Assembly (NCBI GenBank): GCA_965115815.1
Contig: OZ220465.1
Span: 1,860,001 to 1,924,000, forward strand
Reading direction: 5' to 3'
Origin: VXPW01 sp965115815
GTDB lineage: Bacteria; Pseudomonadota; Alphaproteobacteria; TMED109
DNA length: 64,000 nucleotides
The position numbers and the translations under genes were made by a program. This document shows positions 10,488 through 20,433 of the stretch, piece after piece. Within the stretch, counting starts at the first letter, position 1. Each line of letters starts with the position of its first letter. The notes below the pieces were generated by a model. It was given only the letters and a program-made list of their open reading frames with translations, did not search any database and was not told where the DNA came from.

Positions 10488-11037
10488 AAGCTCGGGGTTT
10501 CCCCCTTTCCAAAGCCTGATCCGGCGCAAGCGAATTCTCGGATCCGTCGGGCCGCTCGGCACCTGAGGGAGTGATTCATCGCCCTTGGAATGCCGTGGCT
10601 TCCGTACGCACGCGAACGCCTGCTTTTTTCGCACGAACACCGGCTATAGTCTATGGGCAACCTTGCCCGGGGATTCCGCGTAAGGGGATTCTCACGGACG
10701 TCTCGTGCACACCCCGGACATCGAGCACGTGGGCTGACTGATGAATGTGAGGAACAAGACGGACGGTGGCAGAGTTCGCGGATCGCGTGTCGTCTGGACC
10801 TCCACCGGGAATCGTGCTTCACTGCATGCCCCGCCCGCCGACGGGGTCGACCCGGCGCTCGGAATTCGGCCGGCCCCGGTCGCCCGACCGTGCATCCGCG
10901 AAAGTTCCCGCGATCGGCACCCTGCTCGATGGACGGTGTCGGGAATCCCGAATTCCCCGCACCCAGAGCGGAAGCTGCGCGGTTCGTTTCGCGGACACGC
11001 CAACCTGCCGCAAACCGGTACTGAAAGGGCACCCGCC
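10488..11037. other. intergenic region without recognised gene
   Basis: About 550 bases. One plus-strand frame is open from 10741 into the downstream small gene, but its upstream part has no coding character. The promoter of the 11038 gene should lie here. Confidence 0.45.
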
Positions 11038-11397
11038 ATGGGAAAGGACAACGACTTTACTCCGGAACTTGATCATGAAGATATGGAAAGAATCAAGTTC
11101 TTGTATGAATTTTTCAATACTAACTTCGAGGGCAAACATTACAGCAAGAATTGGATACTGGGCAATGCACTGGCAAGGCTGGAAATGAGCGTTCTTCAGT
11201 GCATGGACACCTTGATCAATCGAGAAATGCATGTCCACTATCTTGTGGCCGCGCGAAAGGCGGTAAAGGACGACAAATTGGGGTTGTCGGAAAAGCAGAA
11301 GAAACTGTTTCTCGAACGGTCGAAAATTCTCATCGAGGAAACGAAGCGCAAGAGGGCGGTCGTGATGTCCAAGCCGCCTGACTCGATGATTCACTGA
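11038..11397 (+). CDS. small charged protein of unknown function, AT-richer than surroundings
   Basis: A 119-residue protein from ATG 11038, preceded by GAAAGGG at a suitable distance. The frame is open further upstream, but only the part from MGKDNDF onward has normal protein composition. It is predicted to be soluble and mostly helical, with many Lys, Glu and Met residues, for example around RKAVKDDKLGLSEKQKK, and no signal peptide or membrane segment. Codon use is clearly more AT-rich than in neighbouring genes (many GAT, AAA, ATT and TTC codons), which suggests recent acquisition or a different origin. No family was recognised. It stands alone between two non-coding stretches, next to a decayed MITE and a decayed IS, which fits an accessory island. 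Confidence 0.7.
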   Translation: MGKDNDFTPELDHEDMERIKFLYEFFNTNFEGKHYSKNWILGNALARLEMSVLQCMDTLINREMHVHYLVAARKAVKDDKLGLSEKQKKLFLERSKILIEETKRKRAVVMSKPPDSMIH

Positions 11398-12117
11398 ACG
11401 CGCAAGTGACCGGGGCGTGCCGCCCGAGCGGGGGTCGGGGCCGTCCGAACCCCACCGAAAGACGCAGGAGGGCATAAGGGAAACCGAGGCCGGAAGGGGT
11501 CCGCCCCCCCCCCCGGCATCGGAAGACATGCTCAGGCCTGAAGAACGGGCTTGGGCGCAAGGTACGGCGCGACGCGTGAGCCGTCATCGCGGGAGTATCG
11601 GGATCGGGAATGCCGTTCGACATCGGTCTGCAGGGAGTTGCGAGGGAGATTCGCACTGCCCGCGATCAATCGAGACTGGAAAACGGGCCGCGATTGCAGC
11701 CGCCGCACCGGATTTCGGTCGTGCACGGGATCGATCCTCGGATCCGCAGACGAACTACCGGGGATGTCGGAATCTTTCTTCGACGGCATCTGCGGATTCA
11801 TCGTTCACGGAAATCCGTCCACCCAGGTGCAACCATGTTGGACTCGCATATTCATGCAATCCCGGAAACTCCCCGATCCGCACTCCCGGCTGCCCTTCCA
11901 GAAACCACGGGGCACGAGAATCCGCCGGAGTTTCGGAGCGCGGCCGGTGTCGAGCAGCCGCTCCGGCTTCGCAGGACCGGCACGCCGGCAGCGCGGTGGA
12001 TCGCTTCGAGGGTGGGGTTCGTCGACGGCGAGGCGCGCCCTCAACCCATGTTTAACAAGGGATTCTAGAACACAAGGTTTATAAGGGTTTCGGCGCCCTT
12101 CGAAAGCCCGTCAGGCA
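11398..12117. other. intergenic region without recognised gene
   Basis: About 720 bases between the small orphan gene and the IS1634-type relic. A short AT-rich stretch near 12055-12085 may mark the outer end of the IS, but no terminal repeat could be paired with confidence. Confidence 0.45.
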
Positions 12118-13937
12118 CTACATTTCGTGCGCTAAACTTTTTCCGATGGTCCGCCTTCGGGTGCCTCCGGGGGTGTGCGGGATCCCCAGCGCGTCGTAGA
12201 TGCTGTGCTGTTCGGGTTCGGCCCGGGTGGCCTTGCGGACCTGGAGGGTCGGACCGTTGGCCTGCCGGAAGGTCGCCGTGACCCGCTGCTGTCCCTCGAG
12301 GTCGGCACGGAGGCGGTTCCAGCTTCGAGGGTCACCGTTCGCCTGGAGTTTGCGGCGGATCATCTGAACCCGCGGGTAGGCGAGGACGGAGAGGAACCCG
12401 TGGCCGTCGGCCCGAAATTCCTTTTGATGGAAGATCGGCCGCAGGCCCAGCTCGGATTTCCGCGACCGAAACCCGGCCTCCAGGTCCGTGCGCATCGTGT
12501 CGGTGCGTCCCAAGGTGTCGTCGTCCCCGTCGGTGCGGTGGGAGCGCAGGGCATAGACGCCGGGCCGGGTGCGTTCGGGGTCGGGCGCCGGCCGGCGCTT
12601 CCAGGTCACGGCCGTGGCCTGGGCTCCGAGATCGTCGGTGTCCACCTCGACGGTGTAGTGTGGGGCGGCGCGACGGCACTTCTCTTGGATCCGGCCGATT
12701 CGGCGCCCGACATCGTCGACGCGCCGGCGGGCGCGGGGACGGGAGAGGCCGTCGTGAATCTTCTGCAAGGCGGTCTCGAATCGCTCGGCCGATCGATCCA
12801 GGATCGCCGGTTCCTTCTTGCTCTTGGCCTCGGATCGGCAGGCGAGGAAGATCTCGCCGGTGGCCGGGTCGACACTCCGGCAGAGCTGCACCTCCGGACC
12901 GGAACGGCCCCGGATGGGGGTCGCACGGGCGGCATCGAAATCACACCGGCGGCGGCGGCTGACGACGAGGTAACGGTACCCGGGGTCGCGCAACCCAGCG
13001 AAGGGGTCCTCCGTCGCGATCCCGGCATCCAGTACCCTCCCCGTGCACCGGCCGGTGTCCGGAGGTCCGGCGAGCAGGGTCTCCCGCGCGGACCCCTCGG
13101 AGACGTGGCCTTCGAAGACGCGGGATCTCCGTACGAAGCCGCTGCCGCCCAGAACCCGGCCGAGCGTCCGCAACCGGCCATCGGAGCGGCGTTCCTTGGA
13201 GCGACCGAAGCGGGCCTTGGGCGGCCGCGCCGCCCGGCCTTCGTAGAACGGGTTCGTGCGATCGTACAGAGGGATCGTCGGCTCGATCCGAACCGATCCG
13301 TACTCCGGTGAAATCGAGGCTTCTCGATCGCGTCACGAGGATGCAGGAGCGCATCCGAAGCCCGGTACCGACTCCTGGCGCTCGAAGCCTCGAAGTCGAC
13401 CTCCCGTAGCTCGCCGAGCGCACGGCGCCGGCACAACCACGCCTAGGGGGCGCGCTCGAAACCGGGGCGCGCCCTGCGTCCGAGAATCGAACCCGTGCGG
13501 CCGACCGCAGCGGGCCGGGAACCTCCAGATGCTCCAGCAGGCGGTCCAAGCCGGCCTTCCGGAGGGCCCACAACCCCACGTGCTCGACACCGCAGGAACG
13601 CGGCCGCACCCTCTCGAGGCGGGTGACGTCGACCTCTTGGAGATCGGCCGTTCGGGGCGCCGGAGGGGCCGCGGCCACGAGACGGGCGGCGATCCGTTGG
13701 GCTTCGCCTTCGGCCTTCGCGGGCAGGGAGACCGGCAGGAAGGGGGGCTGCGGGCCAAGGATCTCGTCGATTCGCCGACCGAGATCTCCCCACAACTCCG
13801 GTTTGATCGGAACGTCGGCGCCGAGATGGAGCCGCGTTCGCTGCCGCACCCGGTCGCCCCGGCGCACCGATTCCCACGGTGATCCCACGCTGATTCCGAG
13901 ACGCGGAATCCGAGTGCGTTGGGGCTTGCGTCATCAC
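12118..13937 (-). pseudogene. decayed IS1634-type (IS4 superfamily) transposase
   Basis: Fragments of one DDE transposase occur in order on the minus strand but in different frames. The N-terminal piece (about 13860-13520) has RVRQRTRLHLGADV, then RLERVRPRSCGVEHVGLWAL and LDRLLEHLEVPGPLRSAA. A middle piece (about 13435-13290) has LGELREVDFE and YRASDALLHPRDAIE. The C-terminal piece (13173-12118) contains YRYLVVSRRR, TRPGVYALRSHRTD and RSWNRLRADL. The order and wording fit IS1634-like transposases, and at least two frameshifts separate the pieces, so no active enzyme is expected. An identical 101-bp segment just upstream of its N-terminus recurs inverted at the window's right edge, indicating another copy there. 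Confidence 0.8.
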
Positions 13938-13966
13938 AGATCGCCCCTTGATCGCAATTTTTCGCG

Positions 13967-14067
13967 CCGAGAGGGTCTAATGGAGCCTTGGCAGCACGAT
14001 TGCAGCGCGACGCAGACCGAAAAAATCTCGCCGATCGCCGCTGGATTAGCAGCGTGGGATCGTCGTG
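13967..14067. repeat. 101-bp terminal segment of IS1634-type element, identical inverted copy at 63900-64000
   Basis: This stretch is base-for-base the reverse complement of 63900-64000. It contains a short hairpin (CGCTG / CAGCG around CTAATC on the opposite strand) followed by a run of six T on the minus strand. It lies directly upstream of the N-terminal end of the transposase relic, so it is best read as the IS end with its promoter region. Confidence 0.85.
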
Positions 14068-14311
14068 CACCGATTCCACCCACCGGCAGGGGGTGGAGGA
14101 GCGACCGTTGCGGCCACCGGTTCAGGTCCGTCGAAGGAACCTGCACCCAACCGAATGCTGATTTGGCCGGCTGCAAGGGGTCGCTAAAAGAAAATGGCAC
14201 TACTTGGAGGCCCCGACAGAAGGACCCTTGTGTTCCAAGGGTTTTCTTCGACCAGAACCCCGGAAATCGGCGATTTCGGGCCCGAATCGGCGAAATCTCG
14301 TTAAACATAGG

Positions 14312-14983
14312 TCAATGCAAGCCGTCGTCGGTCCGGTCCCGGGACGGCATCCAGTCGGCGAAGTGATGCACGAGTGCGCGGTCGACCTCGGCCATGGAAG
14401 CGTGCACTCCCACTTCCCGCATCGAGGTTACCCCGGCGTCGCGGATGCCGCACGGCACGATCGCCTCGTAGTGCGACAGATCGGGATCGACATTCAGCGA
14501 CACACCGTGAAACGTCACGCCACGTCGCACTCGTACTCCGATGGCTGCGATCTTGGCGCACCGGTCCGCGCCCAAGGGAACCCAGACCCCGATGCGTCCG
14601 GCGCGGGTTTCGCCTCGAATCCCGAAATCGCGCAATACCGCGATGATCCACCGCTCGAGACCGCCGACGAACGCCCGCACGTCGCGCCCCCGGGTGCGCA
14701 GATCCAGCATCACGTACGCCAGGCGTTGACCGGGGCCGTGATACGTCACCCGTCCGCCACGCCCGGTGGGAAACACCGGCAGACTCGCTTTCGGGAGGAT
14801 CTCGTCGCGGCCGGACCGAGCGCCGACGGTGTAGAGCGGAGGGTGTTCGGCCAGCCACACGCATTCATGGGCCCTGCCGGCCAGAATCCCCGACACTTGT
14901 TCGTCCATGACGGCGACGGCTTCGGGATACGGAACGACGGTCGTGCTGTGTCGCCAGGCAATTTCGTCGGTCGTATGAAGCAT
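14312..14983 (-). CDS. lipB: lipoyl(octanoyl) transferase LipB
   Basis: Moves the octanoyl group from acyl carrier protein to the lipoyl domains of 2-oxoacid dehydrogenases and the glycine cleavage H protein. The protein from ATG 14981-14983 is 223 residues, normal for the family. Residues 78-90 carry RVTYHGPGQRLAY, the substrate loop; Lys144 lies in AKIAAIGV and Cys178 in VPCGI, the two residues of the acyl-thioester mechanism. The frame extends 50 codons upstream, but those codons have no homology, so the internal ATG was chosen. It stands alone, between the IS relic and a long non-coding stretch. Confidence 0.95.
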   Translation of the reverse strand: MLHTTDEIAWRHSTTVVPYPEAVAVMDEQVSGILAGRAHECVWLAEHPPLYTVGARSGRDEILPKASLPVFPTGRGGRVTYHGPGQRLAYVMLDLRTRGRDVRAFVGGLERWIIAVLRDFGIRGETRAGRIGVWVPLGADRCAKIAAIGVRVRRGVTFHGVSLNVDPDLSHYEAIVPCGIRDAGVTSMREVGVHASMAEVDRALVHHFADWMPSRDRTDDGLH

Positions 14984-16047
14984 GGCATCCGGTCGATCAT
15001 ACGCAGGCCGAGCGGCCGCAAGGGTGCCGTGCCGGAGGGCCGGCGGCAAGGCCCGGCAGCGCAAGGCCGGTCCTGCGGTGGCGACCCCAGCGACCCGTCC
15101 GCCGCGTTCCGCCGCATTCGGATAGGTCCGCAACGGCCGGCCGGTTCTGACCGGAGGGCGAGCGGTCCGGAAGACCGGAGCGCAACCGGTACCGAAGACC
15201 GTCGGTCGAGGGCGGTATTCCGCGCCCGCTCCTGCCCGGAACCGGAGGCTGACCCCGGTCCTCGGCGACGGACGGCAGGTGCCGGTCGGCCGGGACGCGG
15301 CGCAATCCCGGAATCGGAACCGAACGGGAAGCAGCGGGAACGGGCGGCATCTGGTAGCCGGATTCCGGACGCGCTATCGTTCTCGGCATGACGAACCCCC
15401 ACCACGCTGGGCGGGCAGATGCCATCCAGAACCGGTTCGAGGCCGACTCTCTCCCTGCACCTCGACGCGCAGGGCCGTCGAAGACGGCCCGCCGTCGGGG
15501 TCCCAACCCCGCGCCGGGATCGGGCGCGTCGGGAACCCGTGCGGGCCGGCACCGTCGGGGGTCGGTCGCGGCCCGGCAGGACCGAACGGCTCGGCGTCGG
15601 GTGTTGGATCCGTCCGGATTCCGTGCGCGGACGGCGGCCGCCGTCCGACCGCCGCGGCCCGGCTGGTCGGGGTGACGACGCGGGGCACAGAGACAATTGG
15701 CCGAACGGAGAGTTCCAGGCTTCCGCCGAAGCACTGCGGGCGGTCGGCTGCCGGTTCCCCGGATCCGGGAGATTCGCGGTGCCGCGGGCGCCCCGTCCGG
15801 CAGGGGTGACCGGCCCGTCCGATGGTGCCGCCGCGGGCCCCGGTACCGGGAGCGGGAGCGGTCCAAGCAGAGAGGCGGGATCCCGGACGGACGGCGGTCT
15901 TCGATCAGGAGGGAACGGCCCTCCGCCTCCCGTAGGGGCCGGTCGACGGTGGCGGGAATCCGCCCCGACGGCCCAACACCCCCCGCCGGCCGGCCGGATG
16001 ATGGTTCTCCGGGCGCTGCGCTCCGGCGACCGGGGCGTGGCCGACTG
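14984..16047. other. intergenic region without recognised gene
   Basis: About 1060 GC-rich bases between the divergent lipB and mgtE genes. Both strands have open frames, but translations are low-complexity Arg/Pro/Gly text with no motif. An mgtE leader (M-box) was looked for and not recognised. Confidence 0.45.
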
Positions 16048-17409
16048 ATGTCCGAACCCCGCTCCGGCACCGGGGAGGCGCGCCTTGAGTTGATCGCGCG
16101 GCTGGCCGACCCCGACCGGGAGCCCTCGGTCCCGGATCTCGCGGCCCTCCGAGCGTGCCACCCGGCCGATCTGGCCGACATCGTCGAACAGCTTCCGTCC
16201 GAGGCCCGGCTCCGGGTCGTGCACGTGTTGGGCGGGGATCTTCCGGCGGCCATGCTGGCGTCGCTGTCGCGCCGGGTCCTGGCCCGGGTTGCTTCGGCGA
16301 TCGATCCGGCCCTGCTCGCACGGCTGGCCGGAGAGCTGGAAACGGACGACGCCGCGTACGTCTTGGAATCCCTGGACAAGCCGTGCCAGACCCGGTTGCT
16401 TGCGGACATGCCGGCCGGCGAGGCCGAGCTCGCCCGCCAGGCGCTGGAATTTCGTCCCGACAGCGCCGGCCGCATCATGCAGCGCGACTACGTCGCGATC
16501 CCGTCGTACTGGACGATCGGACAGGCGATCGACCACTTGCGGGAATCCCCGGACATTCCGGAGGAATTCTACGCGCTGTTCGTCGTCGGCGCCCGTCATA
16601 CGCCGGTCGGAACCATCCCGCTGCACCGCGCCATGCGGACCCGGCGCAACGTGCGCGTGGCGGACATCATGACGCGGGATCCGAAGGTGGTGCAGGTGCA
16701 CGCCGACCGGGAGGACGTCGCGTACCTGTTCGGTCAGTACGAACTCACGTCGGCACCGGTGGTCGATGCACAGAACCGCCTGATCGGCATGGTCACCGTC
16801 GACGACGTGGTGGACGTCATCAAGGAAGAGGCCAGCGAGGACATGATGCGGCTGGCCGGCGTCGGCCCGGAGCACGACATCTACGTCGCGGCCTTCCAGA
16901 CCGCGCGCAACCGCTTCAACTGGCTGCTGATCAACCTGTTCACCGCCTTTCTGGCGTCGGCGGCCATCGCCGTGTTCGCCTCCACCATCGAGCAGGTGGT
17001 GGCGCTCGCCGTGCTCATGCCGATCGTCGCCTCCATGGGCGGGAACGCCGGCATGCAGACCCTGACCGTGGCGGTTCGCGCCCTTGCGACCCGGGAGCTC
17101 ACGCCGGCCAATGCGGGGCGCGTGCTCGGCAAGGAAGTCCTGGTGGGTGCGGGCAACGGCCTCGCGTTCGCCGTACTGACCGGGCTCGGGGCCGGCCTGT
17201 GGTTTCGGAGCGTCGCCCTCGGCCTCGTGATCGGAGCGGCCATGGTCTTCAACATGGTGGTCGCCGGGTTGTTCGGCGCGCTGGTTCCGATTCTGCTGGA
17301 GCGGATCCGGATTGACCCGGCCCACGGTGCGGCGGTCATTCTCACCACCGTCACCGATGTCGTGGGCTTCTTCGTCTTTCTGGGCCTGGCCCGGCTGACC
17401 TTGCTGTAA
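16048..17409 (+). CDS. mgtE: MgtE-family magnesium transporter
   Basis: A 453-residue inner-membrane Mg2+ channel. Residues about 25-125 form the helical MgtE N domain (LADIVEQLP, VLESLDK). Two CBS domains follow (about 130-255), the second with VADIMTRDP and LIGMVTVDDVVDVI. Five membrane segments (about 285-452) include the pore signature PIVASMGGNAGMQT and end at LGLARLTLL. The ATG at 16048 was chosen because the upstream in-frame extension is non-coding in character and the start matches the family length. The isovaleryl-CoA dehydrogenase gene begins 14 bases after the stop, so the two may be cotranscribed, although no functional link is evident. Confidence 0.95.
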   Translation: MSEPRSGTGEARLELIARLADPDREPSVPDLAALRACHPADLADIVEQLPSEARLRVVHVLGGDLPAAMLASLSRRVLARVASAIDPALLARLAGELETDDAAYVLESLDKPCQTRLLADMPAGEAELARQALEFRPDSAGRIMQRDYVAIPSYWTIGQAIDHLRESPDIPEEFYALFVVGARHTPVGTIPLHRAMRTRRNVRVADIMTRDPKVVQVHADREDVAYLFGQYELTSAPVVDAQNRLIGMVTVDDVVDVIKEEASEDMMRLAGVGPEHDIYVAAFQTARNRFNWLLINLFTAFLASAAIAVFASTIEQVVALAVLMPIVASMGGNAGMQTLTVAVRALATRELTPANAGRVLGKEVLVGAGNGLAFAVLTGLGAGLWFRSVALGLVIGAAMVFNMVVAGLFGALVPILLERIRIDPAHGAAVILTTVTDVVGFFVFLGLARLTLL

Positions 17410-17423
17410 GGACGCGATATACG

Positions 17424-18602
17424 GTGCCAATGCTTGCGAACGCTCCCGCCGGATTCAGCTTCCAGCTCGGGGAAACCATCGATCTGCTGCGAAGCAGCGT
17501 GATCGGATTTGCGGCCCGGGAGATTGCTCCGCGCGCCGCCGACATCGATGCATCCAATGCCTTTCCCGAGGATCTGTGGGAGAAAATGGGGGCCATGGGA
17601 TTGCTCGGGATCACGGTCGAGGAGGCCTATGGCGGTTCGGGGCTCGGCTATCTGGCCCATGTCGTGGCCATGGAGGAGATCAGCCGGGCCTCGGCCTCCG
17701 TGGGGCTCAGCTATGGCGCCCACTCCAATCTATGCGTGAACCAGATTCGCCTCAACGGTTCGCCGGAGCAGCGGGAGCGATTTCTGCCGGGCCTGGTGGC
17801 CGGGACCCGGGTCGGGGCACTGGCGATGAGCGAGGCGGGGGCCGGGTCGGATGTCGTCGGGATGCAGACCCGGGCCGAGCGCCGGGGCGACCGGTACGTC
17901 CTGAACGGCAGCAAGGCGTGGATCACCAACGGTCCGGACGCCGACGTGACGGTCGTCTACGCCCGGACCCGCCCGGGCCCGGGGGCGCACGGGATCACCG
18001 CCTTTCTCGTGGAACGCGGATTCGAGGGATTCCTCCGCTCCCCCAAGCTCGACAAGCTGGGCATGCGCGGGTCCAACACCGGAGAATTGGTGTTCGAGAA
18101 CTGCGAGGTGCCGGTCGAGAATGTCCTCGGAGGCGTCGACGAGGGCGTCGCGGTCCTGATGAGCGGTCTCGACTACGAGCGGATCGTGCTGGCGGCCGGC
18201 CCGCTCGGCGTGATGCAGGCCTGCTGGGATCTCGTGGTTCCCTATGTGCACGATCGGCGGCAGTTCGGACAGCCGATCGGCTCGTTCCAGCTCATGCAGG
18301 GAAAGCTCGCGGACCTGTACACCACCATGAACGCCTGTCGCAGCTACGGATATGCCGTCGCGCAGGCCTGCGACCGGGGCGAGGCGACGAGGAAGGACGC
18401 GGCCGGAGTGATTCTCTACGCCGCGGAGCGTGCATCCTGGATGGCTTCACAGGCCGTGCAGGTGCTGGGCGGAAACGGCTATACCAACGAATATCCGGCC
18501 GGCCGGCTCCTGCGGGATGCGAAACTGTACGAGATCGGCGCCGGAACCAGCGAAATTCGACGGATGCTGATCGGCCGCGAGATCTTCGAGGAATCCGCGT
18601 GA
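17424..18602 (+). CDS. liuA: isovaleryl-CoA dehydrogenase
   Basis: FAD enzyme oxidising isovaleryl-CoA to 3-methylcrotonyl-CoA in leucine breakdown; electrons pass to electron-transfer flavoprotein. The 392-residue protein has the acyl-CoA dehydrogenase signatures ALAMSEAGAGSDV (133-144) and VQVLGGNGYTNEYPAGRL near the C-terminus. The catalytic base is placed at Glu252 in GLDYERIVLAAGP, the position special to isovaleryl-CoA dehydrogenases rather than the Glu of most short-chain enzymes near residue 375. GTG 17424 is 11 bases from AAGGA; ATG 17430 is an alternative. The cluster context (thiolase, methylcrotonyl-CoA carboxylase, hydratase) supports the substrate. The next reading frame overlaps its stop codon. 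Confidence 0.93.
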   Translation: MPMLANAPAGFSFQLGETIDLLRSSVIGFAAREIAPRAADIDASNAFPEDLWEKMGAMGLLGITVEEAYGGSGLGYLAHVVAMEEISRASASVGLSYGAHSNLCVNQIRLNGSPEQRERFLPGLVAGTRVGALAMSEAGAGSDVVGMQTRAERRGDRYVLNGSKAWITNGPDADVTVVYARTRPGPGAHGITAFLVERGFEGFLRSPKLDKLGMRGSNTGELVFENCEVPVENVLGGVDEGVAVLMSGLDYERIVLAAGPLGVMQACWDLVVPYVHDRRQFGQPIGSFQLMQGKLADLYTTMNACRSYGYAVAQACDRGEATRKDAAGVILYAAERASWMASQAVQVLGGNGYTNEYPAGRLLRDAKLYEIGAGTSEIRRMLIGREIFEESA

Positions 18603-19174
18603 CCGGGGCCCGCCCGGCCCGGCTGGCGGTGCTGCTGGCAGGATCGGTCGCGACGGCTGCGCTCGTCGCAGTGCGCACGCCGGTTGCGACTCCCGACGGA
18701 TCGCCGGCGTTCGGCATGCGCTCCGCGCGGGCCCTCGGAGGCGCCGCTCCGGTTCCGATGGCCCCGTGGCCGAACCCGGGATCCCGACCGGAGACTCCCG
18801 GAGGTGCGGCCGATCCCGACGGAGTCGGCTCGGTTCCGCGGCCCGGAGAGGCGTGGCGGCGGCTTGCGGAGGCCGGCGGTGCCGGCCGGCAATCGCCGAT
18901 CGGGGGTGCGGGCCCGGACGGGTCCGGGTCGTCTCCGGAGGGTGGGAACCGGCCGGTGTCGACCGAACGGGAGATCGGGGTGCCGTCGTTCCCCTATGAT
19001 CCCGAGGCCCGCGCCGGCGAATCCCGGCGGTGCGTGCGCGACTGTACGGCCGCACGGTCGGCCTGCGCGGATTCCGGTGCGCCGGCCCGCCGGTGCGAGG
19101 GCGGCTTCGCCCTGTGCGTCCTCGCGTGCGCGCGCGCGCCGGACCCGCCTGCGTTCCGGAGTCCGGGCGACTGA
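18599..19174 (+). CDS. small Cys-rich exported protein, unknown
   Basis: A GTG at 18599 overlaps the stop of the isovaleryl-CoA dehydrogenase gene and opens a 191-residue frame. The N-terminus looks like a signal peptide (ARLAVLLAGSVATAALVAV), the middle is a disordered Gly/Pro/Ser-rich spacer, and the last about 50 residues hold six cysteines (CVRDCTAARSAC, then RRCEGGFALCVLAC). This pattern fits a periplasmic or surface protein with disulfides. No family was recognised. The frame could be a chance product of high GC, but the ordered signal peptide, spacer and Cys module argue for a real gene that is translationally coupled to liuA. Confidence 0.5.
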   Translation: MTGARPARLAVLLAGSVATAALVAVRTPVATPDGSPAFGMRSARALGGAAPVPMAPWPNPGSRPETPGGAADPDGVGSVPRPGEAWRRLAEAGGAGRQSPIGGAGPDGSGSSPEGGNRPVSTEREIGVPSFPYDPEARAGESRRCVRDCTAARSACADSGAPARRCEGGFALCVLACARAPDPPAFRSPGD

Positions 19175-19225
19175 CCCTTTCGTGGTGCGATCCGTTGCAC
19201 CGCCATCGAACTGGAGAATACCGAC

Positions 19226-20413
19226 ATGATTCACGATCCGATCGTTGTCGCCGGCATGGCGCGCACCCCGATGGGGAGCTTTCAGGGATCGCTGCAGGCC
19301 GTTACGGCGCCCGAACTGGGGAGCGCCGCCATCCGGGGGGCCCTGGCGGGGGCGGGCGTGTCGGGGGAAGACGTGGATGAAGTCGTCATGGGGTGCGTGC
19401 TGCCTGCGGGTCAGCGGCAGGCACCGGCCCGACAGGCCGCCATCGGGGCCGGAATTCCGGTCGATGCGGCCGCCACGACGGTCAACAAGATGTGCGGATC
19501 CGGCATGCGGGCCGCGATGTTCGCGCACGATACGCTGGTGGCGGGGAACGCATCGATCGTGGTCGCAGGCGGGCTCGAGAGCATGTCGAACGCACCCTAC
19601 GTGCTGCCCAGGGTTCGGGCCGGACTGCGCATGGGCCACGCGGAAGTGCTGGATCACATGTTCGTGGACGGACTCGAGGACGCCTACGAGCCGGGGAAGC
19701 TGATGGGACATTTCGCCGAGGCCACGGCCCGAAAGTACCAATTCACGCGGGCCGAGCAGGACGAATTCGCGATCCGGTCGCTGACGCGCGCACGCCGGGC
19801 CAACGAGGACGGCACCTTTGACGACGAAATGGTCCCCGTCACGGTGAAGACCCGCAAGGGCGAGACCGTGGTCGCCCGCGACGAGCAGCCGTTCGCGGCC
19901 GACCTCGAGAAGATCCCGGCCCTGCGTCCGGCCTTCAGCCGGGAGGGAACGGTGACCGCCGCCAACTCGAGTTCGATCTCGGACGGGGCGGCGGCCCTGG
20001 TGCTGATGCGCGAATCGGAGGCGGAACGCCGCGGGCTGACCCCGTTGGCCAGGATCGTGGCGCACTCGACGCACAGTCAGGAACCTGCGTGGTTCACTAC
20101 GGCGCCGCCGGCGGCCATCCGCAAGGTGCTGGAACGGGCCGGCTGGGAGGCGGGCGGCGTCGATTTCTACGAGGTCAACGAGGCGTTTGCCGTCGTGACC
20201 ATGGTGGCGATGCGGGAATTCGGTCTGCCCGCCGACCAGGTGAACGTGCACGGCGGCGCCTGCGCGCTCGGCCACCCGGTGGGGGCTTCGGGGGCCCGGA
20301 TCATGGCGACCCTGATCACCGCCCTGCGCAAGTACGGCCGCGAACGGGGTGTAGCGTCCCTGTGCATCGGCGGGGGCGAGGCCACCGCGGTGGCCTTGGA
20401 ACGCGTCCACTAG
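19226..20413 (+). CDS. acetyl-CoA C-acyltransferase (thiolase)
   Basis: Condenses or cleaves acetoacetyl-CoA/acetyl-CoA. The 395-residue length is standard for biosynthetic and degradative bacterial thiolases. Catalytic residues are visible: Cys90 in NKMCGSGM, His350 in CALGHPVGASGAR and Cys380 in CIGGGEA. Its place between isovaleryl-CoA dehydrogenase and the methylcrotonyl-CoA carboxylase subunits suggests it finishes the pathway by cleaving acetoacetyl-CoA formed from leucine. HMG-CoA lyase, expected in the same route, is not in this window. The start ATG 19226 follows GGAGAAT closely. Confidence 0.93.
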   Translation: MIHDPIVVAGMARTPMGSFQGSLQAVTAPELGSAAIRGALAGAGVSGEDVDEVVMGCVLPAGQRQAPARQAAIGAGIPVDAAATTVNKMCGSGMRAAMFAHDTLVAGNASIVVAGGLESMSNAPYVLPRVRAGLRMGHAEVLDHMFVDGLEDAYEPGKLMGHFAEATARKYQFTRAEQDEFAIRSLTRARRANEDGTFDDEMVPVTVKTRKGETVVARDEQPFAADLEKIPALRPAFSREGTVTAANSSSISDGAAALVLMRESEAERRGLTPLARIVAHSTHSQEPAWFTTAPPAAIRKVLERAGWEAGGVDFYEVNEAFAVVTMVAMREFGLPADQVNVHGGACALGHPVGASGARIMATLITALRKYGRERGVASLCIGGGEATAVALERVH

Positions 20414-20433
20414 CGGAGCGAAACCCTCCTTCC

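Noticed and set aside
5082..10640. 1852-codon antisense frame opposite the autotransporter gene
   Set aside because: Its translation is nearly all Arg, Pro, His and Gly with no motifs; it is open only because the sense gene has strong third-position GC bias.
14984..16047. magnesium riboswitch upstream of mgtE
   Set aside because: No M-box-like conserved segments or terminator hairpin were seen in the leader.
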